Source: Scytonema hofmannii PCC 7110 (GTDB lineage: Bacteria > Cyanobacteriota > Cyanobacteriia > Cyanobacteriales > Nostocaceae). From it: a stretch of 64,000 nucleotides of DNA. The notes under the pieces were generated by a model that had not been told where the DNA came from, did not search any database, and saw nothing but the letters and a program-made list of their open reading frames with translations. The position numbers were made by a program, and so were the translations under genes. Every line of letters begins with the position of its first letter. Position 1 is the stretch's first letter. Location of the stretch: NCBI RefSeq assembly GCF_000346485.2, contig NZ_KQ976354.1:9754341-9818340 (forward strand). The letters run 5' to 3'. Shown in pieces: positions 44,288 through 52,616 of the stretch.

Positions 44288-44890
44288 ATGCTATTGTATG
44301 TTGAAACTAACTTCATAATAAGTATTGCCACAGGACGTGACCCCCAAGCTAATACATTATTGTTAAATACCCCAGCATCAGTTCAAATAGTAATACCAAG
44401 CGTATGTTATATGGAAGCGTTATCAGTCTTGGAGGCTGACCAAAAGTCTCGTCTCCGTTTTCAGAATGAATTGGATATTAGAATTAACGACGCACAGCGA
44501 AATCTGACTTCACAGCACGCTCAATCTCTGTTTTTTCACTTACGGCAAGCTCGGCTTGAAAATGAGCGATTGCTTAAAGAGGTAGAGACAAATTTATTTG
44601 AAGCTTTTCAAAAATTGGCAACAAAAGCTGAGATGATTCCTCTAACTTCTAATATGATTCAGGCTAACTGGCAAACAAACCCTAATAAGGAACCGACAGA
44701 TAAATTGATATTACATAGCATCCTTAATCATGCTAGGTTAAACCCTACAGAAATTAAGGTGTTCTTAAGTGGAAATACCAACGACTTCGGCAAAAGAGAA
44801 GTACAAGATATTTTAGGTGAAGTTGGAATAAATTATTATTTTGCTAGTACACAAGCATTTTTGAGTTGGTTAGAAAATCAGCTTAGTTAG
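44288..44890 (+). CDS. PIN-like protein B2 of the duplicated cassette
   Basis: A 200-aa protein with a PIN-domain layout: LYVETNFIISIATGRD at the start (Glu where many PIN domains have Asp), VIPSVCYMEAL (a Glu after the second strand), a long helical insertion, and a C-terminal DKLILHSILNHAR...FLSGNTNDFG with the last Asp motif. PIN domains are often RNases in toxin-antitoxin pairs. A2 could be a partner or regulator (inference). No recognised antitoxin DNA-binding domain is present in the pair. Confidence 0.7.
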   Translation: MLLYVETNFIISIATGRDPQANTLLLNTPASVQIVIPSVCYMEALSVLEADQKSRLRFQNELDIRINDAQRNLTSQHAQSLFFHLRQARLENERLLKEVETNLFEAFQKLATKAEMIPLTSNMIQANWQTNPNKEPTDKLILHSILNHARLNPTEIKVFLSGNTNDFGKREVQDILGEVGINYYFASTQAFLSWLENQLS

Positions 44891-44983
44891 AAAATAAAAA
44901 TACAAAGTAATTGTGTACAAGATTTCAAAAAACAAAACTTTGATCGTTTGGCTACAATCGCAATATTTATACAATAGAAATTT

Positions 44984-46753
44984 ATGTTTCCTGTTATTTT
45001 ACGTAAGTGGTTAATCATCTTGCTAGCGCTGTTTAGCACTATAGCGATCGCATCTTGCAATTCAGCAAATTTTAAAACTCAAGCTGCTGCTCAAGTTACC
45101 CAAATTGTCGCCCATACTGGCTCAGAACCTAAAACATTCAACTATGCACTCATTGCTGAATTTCCCAATATTGCACCATTCATTAACGAAGGATTAATTA
45201 CACAAGATAAATCTGGAAAAATTGAGCCAGCATTGGCTGAAAAGTGGGAAATTTCTAATGATAAACTGCAAATTATTTTTACCCTAAAAAAAGAAGTGAA
45301 ATGGTCAGATGGTTATCCTTTAACAGTTGATGACGTTGTCTTTTCTTACAATGACGTTTACTTTAACCCAAAAATTCCTGCTTATCCCCAAGAAAGTCTG
45401 AAAATAGGAGAAAAAGGTCTTTTTCCCAAAGTAAGAAAACTTGATGAACGTCGGGTAGAATTCACTACACCAGAACCTTTTGCACCTTTTTTTCGTGCTA
45501 CAGGAGCAGCAATCTTACCCAAACATAAACTGGCTGAGTCGGTAAAAACAAACGACTCATCAGGTAAGCCAAAGTTTATGTCTACTTGGGGAATGGATAC
45601 CAACCCAAAAGAAATTGTCTCTAACGGTCCTTACGTCATTGAAAGTTACTCCCCTAGTGAACGTTTGGTGTTCCGTCGAAACCCCTATTATTGGCGTAAA
45701 GATGCTCAAGGGAAGCAACTACCTCTGATTGAACGTATTGTTTGGCAAATTGTCGAATCTACAGATACAGCCATAATTCAATTTCGTTCTGGAGGATTAG
45801 ATGTACTTCCTGTTGGACCTTCAACCTTTGCTTTATTAAAACGGGAAGAAAAGCGAGGTGATTTCACTATCTATAACGGTGGTTCTGATTCAAGCAGTAC
45901 GTTTGTGACTTTCAATCTCAATAGAGGAAAAAGGCAAGGAAAACCACTTGTAGATCCAATTAAGTCTCGCTGGTTCAATACAGTTGCTTTTCGACAGGCA
46001 GTAGCATATGCTATTGATCGGAAAACAATGAATAGCAATACATTACGAGGAGTGGGAGATATACTCGATTCTCCAATTCCCGTACAAAGCCCTTACTATC
46101 TTTCTCCTAAAGAGGGGCTGAAAGTTTATGATTACAACCCTGAAAAATCCAAGCAATTACTGTTAGGAGCAGGGTTTAAGTACAAAAATAACCAATTGTT
46201 TGATGCTGACGGTAATCGTGTTCGCTTCGCAATGATATCTCAAACTGGTAACAGGCGTATAGAAGCAATGGGAGCGCAGATTAAAACGGATTTAGCCAAA
46301 ATTGGTATTCAAGTTGACTACCAACCAATTGATTTTGGTACTATTGGCGAAAAACTTTCTAACACTCTTGATTGGGAATGTTGGTTTGGAGGAAGTACAG
46401 GAGGAATTGAACCTCATGGCGGTTTTAATATGTGGTCTCCTGATGGTTCATTCCATCCCTTCAATCAAAAACCCCTACCCGGACAAACCCCAATTATTGA
46501 TCGCGTAGTGACTGATTGGGAAGAAAAAATAGGTCGTCTTTACGTGCAAGGTGCGAGAGAATTAAATGAGGCAAAACGCAAAGCTATCTACGGTGAAACT
46601 CAGCAAATTACTCAAGAATACTTACCTTATATTTACCTAGTCAATCCTATTGTTATGGCGGCTGTTCGCAATCGCGTTCAAAATGTTGATGTCTCTAGTT
46701 TGTATTATGAAAATGTGTTGTGGAATGTCGCTTACCTCAAAGTTGTGGATTAA
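44984..46753 (+). CDS. oligopeptide-type ABC transporter substrate-binding lipoprotein 1
   Basis: A 589-aa extracytoplasmic solute-binding protein of family 5 (DppA/OppA-like). Signal and lipobox end IAIASC (Cys25). Visible family parts: EPKTFNYAL, WSDGYPLTVDDVVFSYNDVYF, RNPYYWR, AFRQAVAYAIDR and GLKVYDYNPEKSKQLL. The mature protein would sit on the periplasmic face of the plasma membrane and deliver peptides, nickel or another ligand to a permease that is not encoded here. First of three paralogues (46847, 48906) in tandem. Confidence 0.92.
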   Translation: MFPVILRKWLIILLALFSTIAIASCNSANFKTQAAAQVTQIVAHTGSEPKTFNYALIAEFPNIAPFINEGLITQDKSGKIEPALAEKWEISNDKLQIIFTLKKEVKWSDGYPLTVDDVVFSYNDVYFNPKIPAYPQESLKIGEKGLFPKVRKLDERRVEFTTPEPFAPFFRATGAAILPKHKLAESVKTNDSSGKPKFMSTWGMDTNPKEIVSNGPYVIESYSPSERLVFRRNPYYWRKDAQGKQLPLIERIVWQIVESTDTAIIQFRSGGLDVLPVGPSTFALLKREEKRGDFTIYNGGSDSSSTFVTFNLNRGKRQGKPLVDPIKSRWFNTVAFRQAVAYAIDRKTMNSNTLRGVGDILDSPIPVQSPYYLSPKEGLKVYDYNPEKSKQLLLGAGFKYKNNQLFDADGNRVRFAMISQTGNRRIEAMGAQIKTDLAKIGIQVDYQPIDFGTIGEKLSNTLDWECWFGGSTGGIEPHGGFNMWSPDGSFHPFNQKPLPGQTPIIDRVVTDWEEKIGRLYVQGARELNEAKRKAIYGETQQITQEYLPYIYLVNPIVMAAVRNRVQNVDVSSLYYENVLWNVAYLKVVD

Positions 46754-46846
46754 TATGTAGGGAGCGCGATCTCCGTAATGCACCTACAGATTTAAGATTA
46801 TCTTTCTAAATTAGATGAAGAGGAGTGACCCAAAAACCTCAAATTT

Positions 46847-48628
46847 ATGAATTCACAAATTTCTAAATTGATTTTTCGACACAGTTGGATTTTTGCTTTA
46901 CTCAGTTTTGTCGCCTTAGCCCTTAACAGCTGCAACCCAGCAGAGATGAAAACCGCAGCTGCTCAAGTACCCCAATTGTTATACTCTATTTCTGCTGAGC
47001 CGAAAACCTTTAACGTAGTACTAAGCAATGAGTCACCCAATGTTTTTAGTCCTATTTACGAGGGATTGATTACTGAAAACGGAGTCACTGGCCAACTTGA
47101 ACCAGGTATGGCTGAATCTTGGCAAGATGAAGGACAAAGGATTGTGTTTACCCTGCGAAAGGGATTGAAGTGGTCGGATGGGGAGCCACTAACGGTAAAC
47201 GATGTTCTTTTTACCTTCAATGATGTTTACTTCAACAAGAATATTCCTACAAGCATCAGAGATATACTTCTGATTGGGAAGAGTCGCGCTTTACCAAAAG
47301 TTCGCAAATTAGATGACCGCCGGGTAGAATTTACTGCTCCGGAACCATTTGCACCTCTTTTAAGAACAGTTGGCGGGTTACCAATCGTTCCAGAACACTC
47401 TCTGCGCCAATCAATAACGACTAAAAACAAAGATGGAAATCTCCTGTTTCTGTCCACTTGGGACACAGGTACAGATCCAAAAAAAATTGTTTCCAACGGT
47501 CCGTTTATGCTGAAAAGTTACGTAACGAGTCAACGAGTCACTTTTCAACGCAATCCCTATTACTGGCGGTGGGCTGTCCGGGGAAATCAAGAGCCGAACA
47601 TTGAGCGCATGGTCTGGGAAATTGTGGAAAGCCCGGACACATACTTGGTGCAGTTTCGTTCTGGAGGATTGGATATTATCGCAGTTCAAGCAAGGAATTT
47701 TTCTTTGTTGAAGCGCGAAGAGAAGCGAGGAAAATTTACTATCTACAACGGTGGACCAGACACTGGCTCAATTTATATTTCCTTTAATCTCAATAAAGGT
47801 CGTCGGAACGGAAAACCTCTTGTCGATCCAATTAAGTCTCGCTGGTTTAATAACGTTGCTTTTAGACAAGCAGTAGCCTACGCTATCGATCGCCCAAAAA
47901 TGCTTAACAACGCTTTGCGGGGGATAGGCGAGTTGCAATACTCAGGGACTTGGGTACGCAGCCCCTACTACTTTTCTCCAGAACAAGGTTTAAAAGTCTA
48001 CGATTACAATCCAGAGAAAGCAAAGCAACTTCTACTAGGCGCAGGATTTCAATACAACGCACAAGGACAGTTGTTGGATGCTGATGGTAACCGAGTTCGC
48101 TTCACACTGTTAGCAAATACTGGTAGCAGAACCGCTGAGGTAATAGGTTCGCAGATGAAGCAAGATTTGGGTAAACTCGGTATTCGGATGGATTTCCAAC
48201 AAATTGACTTTGGGACGCTCGGAGACAAGCTAGGGAATACCTTTGAGTGGGAAGCTATGTTTGGTGCTACGACTGGCGGTGGTCTTGACCCTAACAGTAG
48301 TGCCAATTTCTGGTCACCCGACGGTGAATTCCACCCGTTCAATCAAAAACCAACAGCAGGACAACCACCTCTTGAGGGTCGAGAAGTCGCTCCGTGGGAA
48401 GCTGAAATTGGTCGCCTCTATATTGAGGGGGCGCAAGAGTTAGACGAAGCCAAGCGTAAAGAAATTTATTGGGAAGCTCAGCGCATCGCTGCGGAATACG
48501 TACCCTACATTCACTTATTTACACCACTTTCATTGACAGCGGTGCGCGATCGCGTTAAAGGAGTGAAATACTCTGCCTATGGTGGCGCACTTTGGAACCT
48601 CTATGAGTTGAAAGTTACAGATAAATAG
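46847..48628 (+). CDS. oligopeptide-type ABC transporter substrate-binding lipoprotein 2
   Basis: A 593-aa family 5 binding protein. The lipobox is LALNSC (Cys29). It has the same motifs as its neighbours (AEPKTFN, WSDGEPLTVNDVLFTFNDVYF, RNPYYWRWA, FRQAVAYAIDRP) but a divergent ligand-side region (VRSPYYFSPEQ, GATTGGGLDPNSS). Codons differ freely from the other two, so the tandem duplication is old. No permease or ATPase genes flank it. Its stop is 6 bp before a mobile element. Confidence 0.92.
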   Translation: MNSQISKLIFRHSWIFALLSFVALALNSCNPAEMKTAAAQVPQLLYSISAEPKTFNVVLSNESPNVFSPIYEGLITENGVTGQLEPGMAESWQDEGQRIVFTLRKGLKWSDGEPLTVNDVLFTFNDVYFNKNIPTSIRDILLIGKSRALPKVRKLDDRRVEFTAPEPFAPLLRTVGGLPIVPEHSLRQSITTKNKDGNLLFLSTWDTGTDPKKIVSNGPFMLKSYVTSQRVTFQRNPYYWRWAVRGNQEPNIERMVWEIVESPDTYLVQFRSGGLDIIAVQARNFSLLKREEKRGKFTIYNGGPDTGSIYISFNLNKGRRNGKPLVDPIKSRWFNNVAFRQAVAYAIDRPKMLNNALRGIGELQYSGTWVRSPYYFSPEQGLKVYDYNPEKAKQLLLGAGFQYNAQGQLLDADGNRVRFTLLANTGSRTAEVIGSQMKQDLGKLGIRMDFQQIDFGTLGDKLGNTFEWEAMFGATTGGGLDPNSSANFWSPDGEFHPFNQKPTAGQPPLEGREVAPWEAEIGRLYIEGAQELDEAKRKEIYWEAQRIAAEYVPYIHLFTPLSLTAVRDRVKGVKYSAYGGALWNLYELKVTDK

Positions 48629-48633
48629 GTTAG

Positions 48634-48793
48634 TTAGGGACTTCCAAATAAAAAAGTCTTCAAATATCTCTTGTGGTACAGGCGTCTCGCCTGTCACTAG
48701 TAGAAAACGGGCGGGGACGCCTGTCACTAGTAGAAAACGGGCGGGGACGCCCGTCCCACAAGATTGGGTAATTTATTTCTTGGAAATCCCTTA
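48634..48793. mobile_element. MITE-like element with internal tandem duplication
   Basis: About 160 bp. Left end TTAGGGACTTCCAAATAAA, right end TTTATTTCTTGGAAATCCC with TTA: imperfect inverted ends. Inside, a 30-bp unit beginning CCTGTCACTAGTAG and ending GGGGACG is repeated twice. The interior edges match 21194-21298. No ORF. Confidence 0.65.
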
Positions 48794-48826
48794 GTTGGAA
48801 GTAGTAACGGCTACCAACGCTTAACA

Positions 48827-48857
48827 GAAACCCGGTTTCTTCAAGAAACCGGGTTTC
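48827..48857. repeat. GAAACCCGGTTTCTT palindrome
   Basis: A perfect 15-bp stem around a single C. It is the same palindrome as inside the CAATAC elements but without their ends. It lies about 50 bp before the third binding-protein gene and could affect its leader. Confidence 0.75.
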
Positions 48858-48905
48858 TTCCGTGAGTTGAGTTGTATTATGCAAAAAGTATAGAATATCT
48901 GTTCC

Positions 48906-50729
48906 ATGCTTTTTGCTCTCTTTCCTCGTCGTCGCCGTTGGCTTTCTGTTGTTCCGATATTAATTTTAGGGTTGGTTTGCCAGTTAGCTTTTACGAGTTG
49001 CAACCCCACCAATCTAAAAACTGCAGCAGCACGAAATGTATCCCAATGGGTTACCAGTACTATTGGCGATCCCCAAACTTTTAATTATCCCTTTAATAAT
49101 GGCTATCCTCATGTCTTTTTATTTACGACTTTAGGGCTAACAACTCTTAATGGTGAGACTGGCAAAATAGAGCCAGATTTAGCGGAATCTTGGGAAATTT
49201 CTGAGGATAAAAAGCAAATAGTTTTTACCCTACGCGAGGGGTTAAAATGGTCAGATGGCGAACCACTAACCGCCGATGATGTTCTCTTCACTTATCAAGA
49301 TATAATTTTTAATCCTAAGATTCCTACAGATTGGAAAGATAGTTTGAAAATAGGTTCGAGTGGTGCTTTTCCTACAATACGGAAAATTAGCGATCGCAAA
49401 GTTGAATTTACTCTTCCCGAATCTTTCGCTCCTTTTCTCTACACAACCACAGGTGGCTCGACAAATTCAATTGGTATTATGCCAAAACACGCTTTGGCGG
49501 AATCCTTAAAAACTCTAGATGTTAATGGAAATCCGCAATTTGTATCAACTTGGGGAGCTGGTACAGATCCGAGCCAAATTATTGTCAGCGGTCCTTACAA
49601 AATAGAAAGCTATGCACCGAGTCAACGTGTCATATTTAGGCGCAATCCTTATTATTGGCGTAAAGATAGTCAAGGAAACCAATTACCTTATGTTGACAGG
49701 ATTATTTGGCAGATTATTGAATCTACAGATTCGATAATACTTCAGTTTCGTTCTGGAGGATTAGATGTAGTAGAAGTTTCTCCAGAAAATTTCTCTTTAC
49801 TAAAGCGAGAAGAAAAACGAGGTAAATTTACTATCTACAATGGTGGACCAAGATTATCTCAAAATTTTCTATCCTTCAATCTGAATAAAGGTAAGCGTAA
49901 AAACGGACAGCCTGTGGTCGATCCTATTAAATCTCGTTGGTTTAATACTTTAGCATTTAGACAAGCTATTACCCATGCCATCAACCGAGAAGCATTACTC
50001 AATAATATTTTTCGAGGAATTGGTATCTTACAAAATTCACCGATAGAGGTACAAAGCCCTTACTACCTTTCTCCAGAAAAAGGCTTGAAAGTTTATGATT
50101 ACAACCTCAAGAAAGCTAAAGAATTACTACTGAAAGCAGGGTTTCAATATGATGCTAAAAACCAATTATTAGATGCAGACGGAAATCGAGTCCGTTTCTC
50201 ACTAATAACAAACGCTGAAAATAAAACTCGCGTAGCAATGGGAGCACAAATTAAATATGACTTGAGTACAATTGGCATTCAAGTAGATTTTAATGCAATT
50301 GCTTTCAACACGCTTGTAGATAAACTGACCAATTCCCTTGACTGGGAATGCTATCTATTAGGTTTTGTGAGTGGAGGATTTGAACCTAATGATGGCTCTA
50401 ATGTTTGGTTACCAGAAGGGGGGTTACATACTTTTAATCAAAAACCACAACCAGGACAGGAACCCCTTATTGGTTGGAAAGTAGAAGATTGGGAAGCAGA
50501 AATTGGTCGATTATATAAACAAGGAGCACAAGAGTTAGACGAAGAAAAACGCAAAGAAATTTACTTTGAAACGCAACGCTTAACCCAAGAATATTTGCCA
50601 TATATTTATTTAATCAATCCTTTGTCTTTGTCAGCAGTGAGGAACCGCCTTCAAAACATTAAATACTCTGCGGTTGGTTCCCAAGCAGGAACAATGTGGA
50701 ATAAATATGAACTTAAGGTAAGTCGGTAG
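48906..50729 (+). CDS. oligopeptide-type ABC transporter substrate-binding lipoprotein 3
   Basis: A 607-aa family 5 binding protein. It has an Arg-rich N-terminus (FPRRRRW), a hydrophobic segment and the lipobox LAFTSC (Cys32). The same scaffold is present: WSDGEPLTADDVLFTYQDIIF, RNPYYWRKD, AFRQAITHAINREALL, GLKVYDYNLKKAKELL. It has additional short inserts (TTTGGSTNSIG; GSQAGT) relative to its paralogues. Ligand unknown. The downstream gene larB is unrelated in sequence; larB acts in making a nickel-containing cofactor, so a nickel link is possible but speculative. Confidence 0.92.
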   Translation: MLFALFPRRRRWLSVVPILILGLVCQLAFTSCNPTNLKTAAARNVSQWVTSTIGDPQTFNYPFNNGYPHVFLFTTLGLTTLNGETGKIEPDLAESWEISEDKKQIVFTLREGLKWSDGEPLTADDVLFTYQDIIFNPKIPTDWKDSLKIGSSGAFPTIRKISDRKVEFTLPESFAPFLYTTTGGSTNSIGIMPKHALAESLKTLDVNGNPQFVSTWGAGTDPSQIIVSGPYKIESYAPSQRVIFRRNPYYWRKDSQGNQLPYVDRIIWQIIESTDSIILQFRSGGLDVVEVSPENFSLLKREEKRGKFTIYNGGPRLSQNFLSFNLNKGKRKNGQPVVDPIKSRWFNTLAFRQAITHAINREALLNNIFRGIGILQNSPIEVQSPYYLSPEKGLKVYDYNLKKAKELLLKAGFQYDAKNQLLDADGNRVRFSLITNAENKTRVAMGAQIKYDLSTIGIQVDFNAIAFNTLVDKLTNSLDWECYLLGFVSGGFEPNDGSNVWLPEGGLHTFNQKPQPGQEPLIGWKVEDWEAEIGRLYKQGAQELDEEKRKEIYFETQRLTQEYLPYIYLINPLSLSAVRNRLQNIKYSAVGSQAGTMWNKYELKVSR

Positions 50730-50753
50730 GGGCGCAAGGCATTGCGCCCGTAC

Positions 50754-50846
50754 ATGGTTAGTGGTTAGTAGAATAATTAACAACAAACAACTAACAACTA
50801 ACAACTAACAACTAACAACTAACAACTAACAACTAACAACTAACCA
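50754..50846. repeat. GGTTAGT / CTAACAA heptamers up to the larB start
   Basis: TTAGTGG units followed by about nine CTAACAA units that end at the ATG of larB, leaving no room for a normal ribosome-binding site. Confidence 0.8.
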
Positions 50847-51635
50847 ATGACAAACAACAAAACTTTACGATCGCTCCTAGAATCTGTCGCCCAAGGTAAC
50901 GTGACCCCAGATGTTGCCCTAGAATCGCTCAAACACTTATCTTATGAATCGGTAGGCGAGTTTGCCAAAATAGACCATCACCGCGCCCTCAGAACGGGTT
51001 TTCCTGAAGTTATCTGGGGACCGGGCAAAACTCCCGAACAGATTGCTCAAATTATGGAGATCATGCGCCAAAACAACCCAGTGGTGATGGCTACCCGTAT
51101 CGATCCCGCTCTTTATGCTGCATTGCAACCTAAAGTCAAGGGTTTGCACTACTACGACTTAGCCCGAATTTGTGCTATCGCTCCCCCAACCATTGAACCG
51201 CAGTATCCTGGTATCATTGGCATTCTTTCTGCTGGTACTGCCGATTTACCCGTAGCTGAAGAAGCCGCTGTCACAGCCGAACTTTCTGGTTTTCGAGTGC
51301 AGCGTCTTTGGGATGTAGGAGTTGCTGGAATTCACCGTTTGCTAAACAACCGTCACGTTATTGAATCAGCATCAGTATTGATTGTTGTGGCGGGAATGGA
51401 AGGCGCTTTACCCAGCGTAGTTGCAGGTTTGGCAAATTGTCCCGTGATTGCTGTTCCCACTAGCATTGGCTATGGAGCAAGTTTTGGAGGATTAGCACCG
51501 CTATTGACAATGTTGAACTCTTGTGCTGCTGGTGTGGGGGTTGTCAATATAGACAATGGATTTGGCGCTGCAGTGTTAGCGGGACAAATTTTGCGAACAG
51601 CCGCGAAATTGCGGTTGGCATCCCCTGAGTCATGA
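50847..51635 (+). CDS. larB: nickel pincer cofactor biosynthesis protein LarB
   Basis: A 262-aa LarB, related to AIR carboxylase (PurE). It carboxylates and hydrolyses nicotinic acid adenine dinucleotide as the first step to the nickel-pincer nucleotide used by lactate racemase-type enzymes. The C-terminal PurE-like half has GIIGILSAGTADLPVAEEA, VGVAGIHRLL, VVAGMEGALPSVVAGL and PTSIGYGASFGGLAPLL. The first residues MTNNKTLRS border a repeat, so the ATG lacks a normal ribosome-binding site. larC and larE are not in the window. Confidence 0.93.
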   Translation: MTNNKTLRSLLESVAQGNVTPDVALESLKHLSYESVGEFAKIDHHRALRTGFPEVIWGPGKTPEQIAQIMEIMRQNNPVVMATRIDPALYAALQPKVKGLHYYDLARICAIAPPTIEPQYPGIIGILSAGTADLPVAEEAAVTAELSGFRVQRLWDVGVAGIHRLLNNRHVIESASVLIVVAGMEGALPSVVAGLANCPVIAVPTSIGYGASFGGLAPLLTMLNSCAAGVGVVNIDNGFGAAVLAGQILRTAAKLRLASPES

Positions 51636-51672
51636 GGTTATGACGGTAGGCAAACTGATTCTGAGGCTCAAC

Positions 51673-52017
51673 ATGAAACGTTGGATTACATTGGCTGCAT
51701 TTGCCCTAAGCTTTCTATTAACAATTTTTATATCTACTAACGACACAGTCACTGCTGAAAGTAAAATTGATACAACCTGTACTTATAACGGTGTTAAGCT
51801 TTACGGCAAAGTACAGATTGTCAAAGATCTCCCGGATATTACCGTAGAAAAGGTTAATGTCTTCCCAGATTTACAAGTTCAAAAAGTGACGGAATTTCCT
51901 CAAGATTGTGGCAAGTGGCAAATCGTTGAAGACTTTCCCGACTTTAAAGTCAAGTTCGTTAAGGAATTTGCGGACATCAAAATCAAGATGGTGGACATCT
52001 TTCCCGGTTTGCCTTGA
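51673..52017 (+). CDS. secreted protein of short beta-like repeats
   Basis: I start at the ATG at 51673 (MKRWITLAAFALSFLLTIF), after GAGG; 51640 is less likely. A 114-aa protein: signal peptide (about 27 residues) then eight to nine short units of the type V-x-x-(F/L)-P-D-(I/F/L)-x-V-x-x-V, for example IVKDLPDITVEKVNVFPDLQ and IVEDFPDFKVKFV. Two Cys (about 36 and 79) could pair. I do not recognise the family. It is 37 bp after larB and may be co-transcribed. Confidence 0.7.
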   Translation: MKRWITLAAFALSFLLTIFISTNDTVTAESKIDTTCTYNGVKLYGKVQIVKDLPDITVEKVNVFPDLQVQKVTEFPQDCGKWQIVEDFPDFKVKFVKEFADIKIKMVDIFPGLP

Positions 52018-52181
52018 AGAGAGGGAGTGGGGAGTGGGGAGTGGGGAGTAGGGAGTAGGGGTGAGTTATTATTTTGCCACTGGACAATTTTATATATTTC
52101 GGTTATTACCAAGGAAAGTTTTAAGGATAAAGTATAAAATTTTATCCTTTGTCTTTTATCCTTCATCTTTCATTAAAATAT

Positions 52182-52388
52182 ATGGACATGTTTACTGATT
52201 CAATATCTTATTTAACGTGGTGGTCGTCTTTAGACTGGACTGTGCTAGCGCAAACTATCACTGACCCCAACCTTCTCGGTCAGATGCAAAAAGCTTTTAC
52301 GCACTTTGTGCATACAGGTCAAGCTTGGGCGCTCTTGATTGGATTGGCTCTTGGTTATATGATTCGGAATTTAACGAGTTACGGCTGA
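52182..52388 (+). CDS. small single-span membrane protein
   Basis: A 68-aa protein starting at the ATG at 52182. A Trp-rich N-terminus (LTWWSSLDWTVLAQTI) is followed by LGQMQKAFTHFVHTGQAWAL and a membrane helix (ALLIGLALGYMIRNLTSYG). The same order is seen in small uncharacterised cyanobacterial proteins. Function is unknown. Downstream is a large repeat field before argH. Confidence 0.65.
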   Translation: MDMFTDSISYLTWWSSLDWTVLAQTITDPNLLGQMQKAFTHFVHTGQAWALLIGLALGYMIRNLTSYG

Positions 52389-52392
52389 TCTA

Positions 52393-52616
52393 ATTTTGGA
52401 TTTTGGATTTTGGATTTTGGATTTTGGATTTTGGATTTTGGATTTTGGATTTTGGATTTTGGATTAGGTTAATCTAGAATCCAAAATTGGCAATCTAGAA
52501 TCCAAAATTGGCAATCTAGAATCCAAAATTGGCAATCTAGAATCCAAAATTGGCAATCTAGAATTCAAAATTGGCAATCTAGAATCCAAAATCCAAAATC
52601 CAAAATCCAAAATTGT
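52393..52616. repeat. two inverse-complementary tandem arrays
   Basis: About ten GGATTTT heptamers (52393-52465), then five 21-bp units that begin AATCTAGAATCC (52471-52575), then AATCCAA heptamers up to the argH ATG. The first and last arrays are inverse complements and could form a hairpin of 30 bp or more. Same family as 40688. Confidence 0.85.
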
